Shown one piece after another: positions 17,308-26,095 of a stretch of DNA of 64,000 nucleotides (positions are counted from its first letter, which is position 1; each line of letters begins with the position of its first letter). Under the pieces are notes generated by a model, which searched no databases, had not been told where the DNA came from, and saw only the letters and a program-made list of their open reading frames with translations. The translations under genes and the position numbers were made by a program. This stretch comes from UBA932 sp031548545 (GTDB lineage Bacteria; Bacteroidota; Bacteroidia; Bacteroidales; UBA932): positions 146,874-210,873 of the forward strand of contig JAVBQY010000007.1 of the NCBI GenBank assembly GCA_031548545.1, read 5' to 3'.

Positions 17308-18432
17308 ATGAGAAAATTATTTACACTTGTAGCGGCTGCGGCTTTGGCTTTCAGCGCTTGTACCAAAGAAGAGGCACCTGTTGCCGGAAATGGCGCAGAG
17401 ATGGCGTCTGTGATCTATTCCGTTAACGCGCCGGCCGTTGTTACTACCCAAAATGCGCCCGGTTTGCGCAATGCCGGAACGCGGATCGGAGATTCCGGAT
17501 TTGAAATGAATGATATCAAGGCATTCTTTTTTAACGCAGCCAGTAGCGTGACTACGCAGGTTTCCACTATTACCGGCAACATTGATTGGACCAAGGACAC
17601 TGAAATCGAACAGTGGATCGGATCATGGAAAGAGGAAGCGCTTAAAGTACCCATGGGGAATCAATTTTCTTTTGTGGTATTAAATTCAGCCGGCGTGACC
17701 ATCGCCAACAATGTGGGCACGGGCTTGAACGCTATCCGTTTTCACCTGAACGGCACGGAAGCTCCGGCTGCCGCTATCTCTCCTGATACCACCGGTGTAG
17801 GAATTAACGCCATTGCAGTCAGTAATCTGATTGCCCAAAATATTACATCGACCAAATCTACCTATACTTTAAATGCGTCTGCCGTAGCCCGCATCAACAG
17901 TATGGTCAATGTAAACATGGGCTATGACCATGAAACAATGTTCAATAACTCTTATACGGAAGCCCAGGCGTATTTCCGTGTAAAAAGCATAACGATCAGC
18001 AATGTGCCTGAAAATGTAAACTACCTTGGCGCCGATGCCAGCGGTACGGTAACGATTGCGCAGGTAGCTACGGACGGCCAAATCGACGGCAGCGAGTTAA
18101 TTGTTGACAATGATGTCTCTGCCTCTACCGTTACGGAGCCTGTTACCACAAATGTTACAATAGCTAATAACGTGTTGAGGACTTTGGCTTTTCCTGCCGT
18201 TTCCGGCGCTGTTAAGTTGGATGTTGTTTTAGAATATACTACGAATGCCGGTGTAAGCGCTACATTCAATACGCTGACCCTCGCTCAGATTTCTTTGAAT
18301 GAGTTGAAGGCCAACAAGCAATTGAATGTAAATATCTGGTTGAAGGATTTACGCGGTAATGTAAAATATGACATGACCTTCGTGGATTGGACCGGTGCAG
18401 AAGACCAGCATGTAATAGGTGAGGAGCAATAG
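17308..18432 (+). CDS. Fimbrillin-like lipoprotein, paralogue 1
   Basis: A 374-residue lipoprotein, first gene of a six-gene surface locus. Signal peptide MRKLFTLVAAAALAFSAC with lipobox FSAC (Cys ~18) followed by TKEE. After a leader of ~40 residues comes LRNAGTR, then a beta-rich body starting MNDIKAFFFNAASS. The C-terminus (LNVNIWLKDLRGNVKYDMTFVDWT) is shared with the next two genes, so the three are paralogues. The pattern lipoprotein signal, then a basic processing-like site, then a body beginning with an xDIxAxxF strand recalls Bacteroidales type V pilins (FimA/Mfa1-like). Shaft subunit is the likeliest role; the exact family is uncertain. Start at 17308; an upstream frame extension lacks signal-peptide character. 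Confidence 0.7.
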   Translation: MRKLFTLVAAAALAFSACTKEEAPVAGNGAEMASVIYSVNAPAVVTTQNAPGLRNAGTRIGDSGFEMNDIKAFFFNAASSVTTQVSTITGNIDWTKDTEIEQWIGSWKEEALKVPMGNQFSFVVLNSAGVTIANNVGTGLNAIRFHLNGTEAPAAAISPDTTGVGINAIAVSNLIAQNITSTKSTYTLNASAVARINSMVNVNMGYDHETMFNNSYTEAQAYFRVKSITISNVPENVNYLGADASGTVTIAQVATDGQIDGSELIVDNDVSASTVTEPVTTNVTIANNVLRTLAFPAVSGAVKLDVVLEYTTNAGVSATFNTLTLAQISLNELKANKQLNVNIWLKDLRGNVKYDMTFVDWTGAEDQHVIGEEQ

Positions 18433-18472
18433 GCCCTTATCTCCTTCGTACTACAATTAATCTATACTATTT

Positions 18473-19549
18473 ATGAAGAAAATTTTTACGCTTATTGCGA
18501 TAGCTGGCCTGTTATTTACAGCCTGTACCAAAGAAGAGGCTTCCGGTTACGAAGCGAATGGCGATAACGGCGCCGTAGTGTTTACATTCAATAATGCCGG
18601 CAGTATGCTGCAACAGGCGCCCTCCGGAGTAAGGAATGCGGCGGGGGCGCAGTCTTTGGGTACATTCGCCATGACTGATATTCATGCTTACATGTTTAAC
18701 GCCTATACCGGGGTGCTGTCTAAGGATAAAGATATCACAGCCGCTATAGACTGGGCTAAGGCCGAAGATCCGTCTACGGATTGGAATGGTACCTGGAGCG
18801 GAGCCGCTTTGACCTACACGGTCGGTACCTATACTTCGCTGGTTGTATTTAATAAGGCCGCTATGAATACCGTAACGGAAGGTACGACGAACCTGTCCGC
18901 TGTTTCCTTTGAAATTGCTCCGGCAGCCAAAATAGCAACGGGTGTTATCACTGATAAGAGTGCCATCTACGAAGTGGCAACCAGCGTGGCTACCCTGCCT
19001 GTGTATGTTACGAGCAAAGATACCGCAGAGACTGCAGATGTCGTGAAACGTATCAATACGAAGATTCAGATCAATATGGGCTTTGACTCTACGACCATGT
19101 TTGACGGTTTCCCCGCAGGTAAGATCTGTGTGTCAAGTATTGAAATAGCCGGTGTGCGCAAAACGGTAAAATTTGATGGAACAAAGGTCGGAAGTGACGT
19201 GGTGACGATCAAGACCGACTATACGGACGGCGCTCATTTGATCACCAAGACGAATGCAACAAAGTCCGACGATGTAACTTTCGCTAATGCCAATATGTTC
19301 GGAACCCTGGCCTATCCTTTTGCCGTGGGTGAACTCACGTATACCATCAAATTGAAATATACTACTGACGGGACAACCTGGGTTAATCTGGTGCTTAAAG
19401 ATTATGTAAACACCGCCGCCGTAAGCCGTAACCAGATTACCAACCTGAACGTTTTTGTGAAGAGCCTTAAGGGCGACGTGACCTATGACCTTACCTTCAA
19501 GGATTGGGAAGATGGCGCGTCCGAAGGACATGATTTTGATGAAGAATAA
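18473..19549 (+). CDS. Fimbrillin-like lipoprotein, paralogue 2
   Basis: A 358-residue lipoprotein with signal peptide MKKIFTLIAIAGLLFTAC and lipobox FTAC followed by TKEEA, very like paralogue 1. The putative processing region reads GVRNAAGAQ, followed by the strand MTDIHAYMFNAYTG. It shares with paralogue 1 the middle segment INMGFDSTTMF (NMGYDHETMF there) and the C-terminal LNVFVKSLKGDVTYDLTFKDWE. It ends in an acidic tail (DFDEE). Its stop overlaps the start of the next gene (TAATG), so the cluster is translated together. Probably a second pilin-like subunit. Confidence 0.7.
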   Translation: MKKIFTLIAIAGLLFTACTKEEASGYEANGDNGAVVFTFNNAGSMLQQAPSGVRNAAGAQSLGTFAMTDIHAYMFNAYTGVLSKDKDITAAIDWAKAEDPSTDWNGTWSGAALTYTVGTYTSLVVFNKAAMNTVTEGTTNLSAVSFEIAPAAKIATGVITDKSAIYEVATSVATLPVYVTSKDTAETADVVKRINTKIQINMGFDSTTMFDGFPAGKICVSSIEIAGVRKTVKFDGTKVGSDVVTIKTDYTDGAHLITKTNATKSDDVTFANANMFGTLAYPFAVGELTYTIKLKYTTDGTTWVNLVLKDYVNTAAVSRNQITNLNVFVKSLKGDVTYDLTFKDWEDGASEGHDFDEE

Positions 19550-20628
19550 TGCATTTTAGGCTTTCATATCTCTTTCTCCTCCTGAGCGCGGCGCTGCTGT
19601 GGTCTTGCACCAAACAACAGGGTGCGGATCCGGTAAAACCCGAACAGGGTGGGGTGAAGTATGTCTTGGAAGCCTTGGATTTCAGCCTTAAAAATGCCGG
19701 ATCGAAGAACGCGGGTGTGCAAACGCCCGCGTCATTCGACGGTTTATTAGATATTCATTCCCTGCTTTTCTCCACAAATGGTCGCCTGACTGCCCTGCAT
19801 GACATTACGTCCTATATAGATTGGGACGGAAAGACCGGCCGCTGGATTGACGGACCGGTACTGCCGGTTCCTACCGGTAAACAGCAAAGCCTGGTGGTGG
19901 TGAATGCCTATGGAATGTATGATATTAATAGTCCTCTAAAAGGTGGAGTCGTTGCCCTGGGGGCGCGGCTGGATGATCTCCGCTTTCACCTGGCCCCCGG
20001 TGATGCTTACTCCGGTGGCGTAATTTTGAATAATGATATAGACCGTATTTATGAAATGGCGGCCAGTGTGGAGCCGTCCGCTTTTATTGATATTCCGCAT
20101 TGTAAAACAGCGGCGGATGCGCAATTGTTTTCAAGTTCTTTTACTCATGTTAATAGTTTATTGAGAGTGAATATGGCCTATAATCAGGAAACGATGTTTC
20201 CCGGTACGGCTGTAGAAAAAGCGCGTTTTCGCGTAAAAGAGGTGACCGTTTCGGGGATTCCGGAGTCGGTTGATTATAAAGGTGCAAAACCCTCAGGTTC
20301 CTTAGCCGTAAGCCGTACGGATATGGCGAAGAATCTGAACCATGATAAAACCGGCAGTGAGCTGGTTGGTGTTAAAGATAATGTATTTACCACACTGCTT
20401 TTTCCCTCGGAAAAGTTGGCTGTGGATATTGTATTGGAATATACCACTGATGGTGGAAACACCTGGATACAGGTGCCGCTTGAAACCTATATTATCAATA
20501 ACCTGCAACGTAACCTGATCGCGGACCTGAATGTCTGGCTTAAGGGACACGACGGTTCGGTTATTTTTAGTATCAGGTTTATTGATTGGACAGTGGAAAA
20601 TCAATATGTATATGGAGACGAAGAATAA
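19549..20628 (+). CDS. Fimbrillin-like lipoprotein, paralogue 3
   Basis: A 359-residue lipoprotein: signal peptide ending LLWSC, followed by TKQQGADP. The processing-like region has lysine instead of arginine (GSKNAGVQ), then LLDIHSLLFSTNG. NMAYNQETMFPG in the middle and LNVWLKGHDGSVIFSIRFIDWT at the C-terminus match the two preceding paralogues. ATG overlaps the upstream stop, and its own stop overlaps the next ATG (TAATG at 20626). The Lys-for-Arg change at the candidate cleavage site could mean a non-polymerising anchor or different protease use; this is inference. Confidence 0.68.
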   Translation: MHFRLSYLFLLLSAALLWSCTKQQGADPVKPEQGGVKYVLEALDFSLKNAGSKNAGVQTPASFDGLLDIHSLLFSTNGRLTALHDITSYIDWDGKTGRWIDGPVLPVPTGKQQSLVVVNAYGMYDINSPLKGGVVALGARLDDLRFHLAPGDAYSGGVILNNDIDRIYEMAASVEPSAFIDIPHCKTAADAQLFSSSFTHVNSLLRVNMAYNQETMFPGTAVEKARFRVKEVTVSGIPESVDYKGAKPSGSLAVSRTDMAKNLNHDKTGSELVGVKDNVFTTLLFPSEKLAVDIVLEYTTDGGNTWIQVPLETYIINNLQRNLIADLNVWLKGHDGSVIFSIRFIDWTVENQYVYGDEE

Positions 20629-21647
20629 TGAATAGCGCCTTTCATATTAAACTGTTAATGCTGATTCCGCTTCTGGCCTTGCTGTTGGCTTGTTCAGGGG
20701 AGGAGCCGGCAGAGACAGGCCGTCCGGATGATGAACGCCTGGCCGAAATGCAGGAGTGCTGCGTGAATTACGCTTTTTCAGTAGCAGGAGCAGCCTCAGC
20801 GGGAGCCGGAAGCCGAATGGAACACCTTCGTTTCTATATATACAAAAATGATCCGGGCAATAATAATACGCCCGGAGGCTTGTACAGTTCTGCCGTATAC
20901 GAGCAGGAAGCGTTGACCGGCGGAAATGTTTCGCTGACGCTGAATATGCCGCGTGTATACCATTATATATCGGTGGCCAATGCTGCAGGTGATCTTTTTG
21001 AAGAAGATCCTGCTGCGCAGATAAGTTACCGGGGCAATGAACAATTTATTCTCAAGGCGCGGCATGTAGGCGGAGGGTCTTATACCTGCCCTGAATTTGC
21101 CTTTAATAGCAGCAGTCATACCCTGGCGTATAGCAAAACGCCCCGCTCCGGTGATACATTAATGTTTACGCGTAATGTGGCCGGTATACGCCTTAATTTG
21201 ATCACTGCCGATGCCTCCAGTACCTTTGTTCCTGAAAGTGTAAGCCTTTGGGGTGTCTATCCGGCGTTTTATCCCTTGAAAGGCGTGCCGGTTACTACGG
21301 CCTCCACGGTCTCTTTATTGCAGGCTGTAAGCGGTGTGGAGATTAATAATACGGAAAGCCGTTTGGTCACGGAATTCTATACCTTCCCTACGGCGGATGC
21401 GGCCGGAGCATGGTTTAATGCAACTAATGGCCCTTTGGTGAAACTCCGGGTCAGCGGAAAATTAAGCGTAGGTACGGCAGATCCCGTTGATAAGACCTAT
21501 GTACTATCTTTGGCTGAAAAACCATTGAAGGCCAATCACCGTTGGACTATTGACGGTACATTGAAGCCCGGAGAAACCGATATTGAGGCTGTATTCAGGG
21601 TGGAAGCCTGGACAGAAAATTCAGATGACCGGGATATTGATTTTTAG
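20628..21647 (+). CDS. Surface lipoprotein, FimB/Mfa2-like beta-sandwich candidate
   Basis: A 339-residue lipoprotein with signal peptide ending LLLAC (followed by SGEEP). It starts with ATG overlapping the upstream stop. It has an early HLRFYIYKNDPG strand, VSLTLNMPRVYHYISVANAAG, and later FTRNVAGIRLNLI, a pattern seen in FimB/Mfa2-type anchors and other fimbrillin-fold proteins (a short-chain description followed by a -YxxxxN- strand). It is not a close paralogue of the three preceding lipoproteins. Accessory or anchor subunit is the best guess; I do not recognise a specific family member. Confidence 0.6.
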   Translation: MNSAFHIKLLMLIPLLALLLACSGEEPAETGRPDDERLAEMQECCVNYAFSVAGAASAGAGSRMEHLRFYIYKNDPGNNNTPGGLYSSAVYEQEALTGGNVSLTLNMPRVYHYISVANAAGDLFEEDPAAQISYRGNEQFILKARHVGGGSYTCPEFAFNSSSHTLAYSKTPRSGDTLMFTRNVAGIRLNLITADASSTFVPESVSLWGVYPAFYPLKGVPVTTASTVSLLQAVSGVEINNTESRLVTEFYTFPTADAAGAWFNATNGPLVKLRVSGKLSVGTADPVDKTYVLSLAEKPLKANHRWTIDGTLKPGETDIEAVFRVEAWTENSDDRDIDF

Positions 21648-21652
21648 ATGCT

Positions 21653-22576
21653 ATGATGTACGATAAAAAAATATATTGCTTTATCTTCCTGCTGCTGGGG
21701 CTCGCGGTACAGTCTTGTACCAAAGAACAACCCGGCCTGCAAGGGGACGGGGAGCCGCTTGTCATGGAGCTGCTGCTGTGTGATAGCAGTAGTGATTTCA
21801 GCGAACTGCGCCAGCGGGGTCCGGCCAACCTTGATACGCCCGGCGATCCCGGCGCTAATATTATTAGCGACGCTTTGATTGAAGATGCTGTTGTGTTGGT
21901 TTTCAATGAAGCCGGCGCCTTGGAATCCCGGCAGTCATTCGTGATTACACCGGAAGATGAGGTGATTGCCATGCAAATTAAAAAAGGAATACGTCATATT
22001 TATGTTTTAGGCAATGTGACGGATAAGGAACTCACGCTTGATACCATTACTACAGAGGCCGCTTTGCGCTCTACAGTGCTTGGGGTTAAGGATGGTCGTA
22101 CCGGTAGCGATTTGGAGGCGCCGCTCTTGTTTTCCGGCGCCGGCACCTATACCATTGCATCGCCTGTTCCGCCTTCTACCGTGACGCCGCGTTTGACACT
22201 GCCCATGCACCGTATGGTGGCCCGTGTAGACTTTCAGTATAATGTAGCCGATGAGTTATTGGCCGAAGGCGTGAAAGTAGAAAAAGTAGAACTGACCGGC
22301 GCTTTGAACGGCAGTTATTGCTTTCCGCAAGCCGGCGGAACTGTTCCTTCCCGCGCAGCGCTGGAGTATAGCTTTATTCCTAAGCGCTCAGAAGAGGAAA
22401 ACGGCCGCTGTGTATTTTATATGTTTGAAAATGTAGCGGCAGCCGGTGCCGCCGTTAAGATAACGGCCCGCAAGGGCGGTGAGTCTAAATCTCAGACGCT
22501 TCCCATTATCAAGGTGTCCGGCGATGTTAAGCGCAACAACTGGTACAAATTAAACGCTACGATCAAAAGTTTTTAG
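21653..22576 (+). CDS. Fimbrillin-like lipoprotein (FimA/Mfa1-type pattern)
   Basis: A 307-residue lipoprotein with signal peptide ending AVQSC, then TKEQPG. Features of the FimA/Mfa1 superfamily: IEDAVVLVFNEAGAL as first strand, GIRHIYVLGNVTD (the GxxxxYVLAN motif of fimbrillins), LPMHRMVARVDFQY in the middle, CVFYMFEN, and a C-terminal VKRNNWYKLNATIK (R-N-x-Y-x-L closing strand). An RQRGPANLD stretch before the first strand could be an arginine-protease site. Two start ATGs (21653, 21656). It is the most canonical fimbrillin-type protein in the cluster, perhaps a tip or accessory subunit, and is followed by the large exported protein. Confidence 0.72.
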   Translation: MMYDKKIYCFIFLLLGLAVQSCTKEQPGLQGDGEPLVMELLLCDSSSDFSELRQRGPANLDTPGDPGANIISDALIEDAVVLVFNEAGALESRQSFVITPEDEVIAMQIKKGIRHIYVLGNVTDKELTLDTITTEAALRSTVLGVKDGRTGSDLEAPLLFSGAGTYTIASPVPPSTVTPRLTLPMHRMVARVDFQYNVADELLAEGVKVEKVELTGALNGSYCFPQAGGTVPSRAALEYSFIPKRSEEENGRCVFYMFENVAAAGAAVKITARKGGESKSQTLPIIKVSGDVKRNNWYKLNATIKSF

Positions 22577-22584
22577 ATGGTGTT

Positions 22585-25500
22585 ATGAATAAAACAAGTC
22601 AACATATCAGGATGAAAAGTGTCGGTAGTTCTTTAGCCCGGACGGCTTTTCTTTGTATGCTGATGTTATGTTCATCTTTTAGCCTCAGGGCGTATCAGGC
22701 CTATAATGAAGCTATGCAGGCTCCTTGTCAGGACGGCGAGGCGCTGCCTCCGACCGTCAGCTATCGGGGGGGGAATAGTTCCATGGCGGTGGAGGATTGC
22801 GGCGGAGGGCTCACTATAACATTGAATGACTTGTCTGCTTTTACTTATACCGGCAAACCGCAGGCGCCACAGAAAACGGTGCATTATACCTTTACTCCGG
22901 CCGATGCAACGGTAAGCTTTGCTTACGGCGAAAGCGGAGATGCACCTGTTCCGGTTAATCCGGGTACCTATGCCGTTGTGGCGACGATCCGGCTGGGTGA
23001 CCTGTCTGTGGACTTTGCCTCCGGAACCATGACGATTAATGACCGTGAGCTGGAAGATTGTAATATAAAAGTCTATACCACAGAAGAAAGCAATGTGGCG
23101 GCCTTCCAAAGTCCGCTGGAAACAAACCGTATCGTATATGTGAAACCGGGCGCCGCTTCTACCTATGGTGCGCAGATCGGCCGTACGTTTGATAATCCCT
23201 ATCCCAATCTCAGGGAGGCGCTGGTGTATGCCGGCTCACAAAAGGCCTTGGAGATCCGGGTGGCTGCAGCTACTTATACGGGCACCTATACCATTCCGGC
23301 CAATGTGCAATTGGTGGGTGGCTATGCCGCTAATGCTACTGGCACCGGGGTGTATAATCCTGCGGCCAATGTGGCAGTGATTGACGGCCAGGGCCAGGGA
23401 CGTGTGTTGACCCAGGCCGGGAATAATAGTCAGACAACGCGTATAGACGGGTTTATCATCAAAGGCGGGAATGCAGCAGAGGGCGGAGCCGTGTTGTTAG
23501 CCGGTAACGGCTTGCTGGATAACTGTATAATCAGGGATAATACGGCTGTCAACGGAGGTGGTGTGAAACTGCTTGCCGGTAGCCGTGCCGTGAATTGCGA
23601 ATTATATGGTAATACGGCGACAACCCGTGGCGCCGGGGCATATGTGGCGGATAGCGCTGTGCTTACGCATAGCGTGTTGCACACAAACAGCGGACCCGAA
23701 GCGCTCTACAATCAGGGTCATGCTTCCAATGTCCTGCTTTTCGGCAATACCGCCGATGGTATTGTTAACAATGGCGCCGGGGCGCAGCTGAACCACGTTA
23801 CGGTAGCCGATAATAAAAACGGAGCCGGCATTGTGAATACCGCCGGAGCAGTGGCCAATGCTATCAGTTACGGAAATGCCGCTCAGGAGGCTGTGGTAGG
23901 TTGCTATACTGCTGATCCGTTGTTTTTTGGCGGTAGTGATCCCCAGCTGAAGTACCAGTTGCTCGAAAATTCCCCTTGTGTGGATGCATCGGCCGGTGCG
24001 ACCTCCGGTACGGACCTGCTGGGCAATATGCGCAGTAAAGGAGCCGTGAATAAGAGCGATATGGGCGCCTATGAATTATTCCAGGTGACGACCCCTACGG
24101 ACGAGGATAGGCCCAAGCCGCTGACCGCCGTGGTGAAAATTACGAAAGACGGGATACTGAGCCTTAATACGGAACTGCATCTTATGCGCTTGGTCATGCA
24201 GTCTGCCGCCGACAAATCGGCCTCTCTGATGTTGGTGGAAGATGTACAATTAACAGCATCTACCGTTGTGGTGCAGAAAGCAATGACGGCTGGAAACTGG
24301 AATTTGCTATCCCTGCCTTTTGAGGCGAATATTGCTGCCATTACTGATACGGAGGGTAGAAGCTATACACCGGGCCAGGCAGACGGTCAGTTGGATATCC
24401 GCAGCTATGATGGCAAGCAGCGTTCGGAGCAGAATAAGTCTTACGCTGAAAATAGTCCTTACTGGACCCCGGTTACGGATAAAATGAAGGCTTTTGAGGG
24501 CTATATCATCCATCTTCCGGAGGCTGCCACACTTTGCTTTACGGCCTCGGCGCCCTACTCGTCTACCGCCGCTGCAACAATTACATTGGATCGTAATAGC
24601 ATTTATCATACCAATGAGGGCAAACTCACGGACAAGGAAAATATGGGCTGGAATTTCCGTGGTATTCCTTATCTGAACGCTTATGATTTCACACAAATAA
24701 GCAGGCCTTTTATTTTGTATGCTTATAATAATGATACCTGGGATGCGATAGAATTATGGCAGCAATCGGTCTGCGAATTACCGGTTTTCTCTGCTTATTT
24801 CCTGCAAACAGCCACTTTCAAGGATAAAGAAGTGATTCACTTTCCGGCTGCCAGTCAGGGGGGAGGTATAGCGGCGCAGGCTGCTGTAGCCATGACTCCC
24901 GCCTTTACCAGTGAAAAGGCCCGGTTGGATATCGTAGTTAAAGGCGCCGGTTACGAAGATAAGACTAAGCTGGTAATTGATGAACAAGCCTCATTGAACT
25001 ATGAGCCGAATACTGATGCCTTGAAGTTTATGAGCTTTAATCCGGTGGTGCCGCAGCTTTATTCGGTAGGTCCCGGTGGGTATGGCTATGCCATCAATGT
25101 GCGTCCGGATAACGGCAAGGCGGTTCCACTGGCCATACATATAGGCAAGGTGGGGAATTATAATATAGGCTTGGGTAATGAACAATGGATGGGTTCGTAT
25201 ACTTCTGTTTATTTGATAGATAAGCTATTGAAACAGCGGGTGGATCTGTTGTGTGGTAATTACGCGTTCCGTGCGGCTGAGGTCGCCTTGCTGGACAATC
25301 GTTTTGAAATCCAACTCGGCCGGGAATACCGGCCTGATGATGTAGAAGAAGATGATCCGGCCAAAGACGAAAACGATTGTCCTGAGATAAAATACTACAT
25401 CAATGGCCATACCCTTTTCGTGCATAATATCACCCTACCTGCCACTATGGCGCTCTATGACCTGCAAGGGAATGTGCTGGTTTCGCGCCGTGTCTATTTT

Positions 25501-25596
25501 GAGCAGGATTATATCGATCTGAAAAATGACTACGGTGTATTTCTCTTGAGCGTCAATACGCCTTGTAAATCGACTGTAGTGAAATTCCTGCGTTAA
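22585..25596 (+). CDS. Large exported beta-helix protein with MBG-like domain and type IX sorting-like C-terminus
   Basis: A 1003-residue protein closing the surface locus. A Sec signal (MKSVGSS...SFSLRA; possibly from the internal ATG at codon 10) is followed by an MBG/YDG-type Ig-like domain (~60-155; FTYTGKPQAP ... NPGTYAVVATI ... GTMTIND), a right-handed parallel beta-helix (~185-490; repeated short turns such as IDGFIIKGGNAAEGGAV and DNCIIRDNTAVNGGGV), a middle region of unknown fold (~500-900), and a C-terminal ~75-residue segment with ALYDLQGNVLVSRRV and GVFLLSVNTPCKSTVVKFL, like the type IX secretion sorting domain. No lipobox. It may be a surface adhesin presented with the lipoproteins. 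Function not proven. Confidence 0.72.
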   Translation: MNKTSQHIRMKSVGSSLARTAFLCMLMLCSSFSLRAYQAYNEAMQAPCQDGEALPPTVSYRGGNSSMAVEDCGGGLTITLNDLSAFTYTGKPQAPQKTVHYTFTPADATVSFAYGESGDAPVPVNPGTYAVVATIRLGDLSVDFASGTMTINDRELEDCNIKVYTTEESNVAAFQSPLETNRIVYVKPGAASTYGAQIGRTFDNPYPNLREALVYAGSQKALEIRVAAATYTGTYTIPANVQLVGGYAANATGTGVYNPAANVAVIDGQGQGRVLTQAGNNSQTTRIDGFIIKGGNAAEGGAVLLAGNGLLDNCIIRDNTAVNGGGVKLLAGSRAVNCELYGNTATTRGAGAYVADSAVLTHSVLHTNSGPEALYNQGHASNVLLFGNTADGIVNNGAGAQLNHVTVADNKNGAGIVNTAGAVANAISYGNAAQEAVVGCYTADPLFFGGSDPQLKYQLLENSPCVDASAGATSGTDLLGNMRSKGAVNKSDMGAYELFQVTTPTDEDRPKPLTAVVKITKDGILSLNTELHLMRLVMQSAADKSASLMLVEDVQLTASTVVVQKAMTAGNWNLLSLPFEANIAAITDTEGRSYTPGQADGQLDIRSYDGKQRSEQNKSYAENSPYWTPVTDKMKAFEGYIIHLPEAATLCFTASAPYSSTAAATITLDRNSIYHTNEGKLTDKENMGWNFRGIPYLNAYDFTQISRPFILYAYNNDTWDAIELWQQSVCELPVFSAYFLQTATFKDKEVIHFPAASQGGGIAAQAAVAMTPAFTSEKARLDIVVKGAGYEDKTKLVIDEQASLNYEPNTDALKFMSFNPVVPQLYSVGPGGYGYAINVRPDNGKAVPLAIHIGKVGNYNIGLGNEQWMGSYTSVYLIDKLLKQRVDLLCGNYAFRAAEVALLDNRFEIQLGREYRPDDVEEDDPAKDENDCPEIKYYINGHTLFVHNITLPATMALYDLQGNVLVSRRVYFEQDYIDLKNDYGVFLLSVNTPCKSTVVKFLR

Positions 25597-25605
25597 ATCC
25601 TGCGC

Positions 25606-26082
25606 TTAATTTTTAAGTACAAAACTAAGGGGTAACAGGTCTTTGATGCTGGTCACCACTTTGGTGTTTTTAACACCGCCCATGATTACACGAATGGGTT
25701 TTCCGAAACGGTTTTCGCACTCCAGCAGTACCTGCCGGCAGTCGCCGCAGGGGAATACCGGATCATCATTTTCGCGGCCATTCACCGCTGAATTAATGGC
25801 AATGGCTTTCACCGCTACATTAGGGAAACGGGAGTTGGCATAAAACAGTGCCACGCGCTCGGCACAGAGGCCGGAGGGATAGGCGGCATTTTCCTGGTTG
25901 CTGCCATAAATAATTTCGCCGTTTTCCAACAGTACGGCTGCGCCTACATTGAATTTGGAATAGGGGGCGTAGGATTGCTTTGTGGCTACGGTCGCATCAT
26001 TGAGCAAGGCGGCGTCGGCTGCCGGTAATTCATGGATGCTGTTGGCTTCATATACGGTGATTTCTATTTTTGTTGCTTTCAT
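25606..26082 (-). CDS. cdd: Cytidine deaminase
   Basis: Deaminates cytidine and deoxycytidine to uridine forms in pyrimidine salvage. The 158-residue protein is a short tetrameric-type Cdd: YAPYSKFNVGAAVLLENG (substrate loop, 38-55), zinc-binding CAE (Cys73-Glu75, with the catalytic glutamate) and PCGDC (Cys112 and Cys115). N-terminal ~25 residues are an extension over the minimal fold. Last gene of a minus-strand run glyA, DHS-like, GNAT-like, cdd; 13 bases separate it from the upstream gene. It converges with the surface locus. Confidence 0.93.
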   Translation of the reverse strand: MKATKIEITVYEANSIHELPAADAALLNDATVATKQSYAPYSKFNVGAAVLLENGEIIYGSNQENAAYPSGLCAERVALFYANSRFPNVAVKAIAINSAVNGRENDDPVFPCGDCRQVLLECENRFGKPIRVIMGGVKNTKVVTSIKDLLPLSFVLKN

Positions 26083-26095
26083 TGTTCAAAGGATT

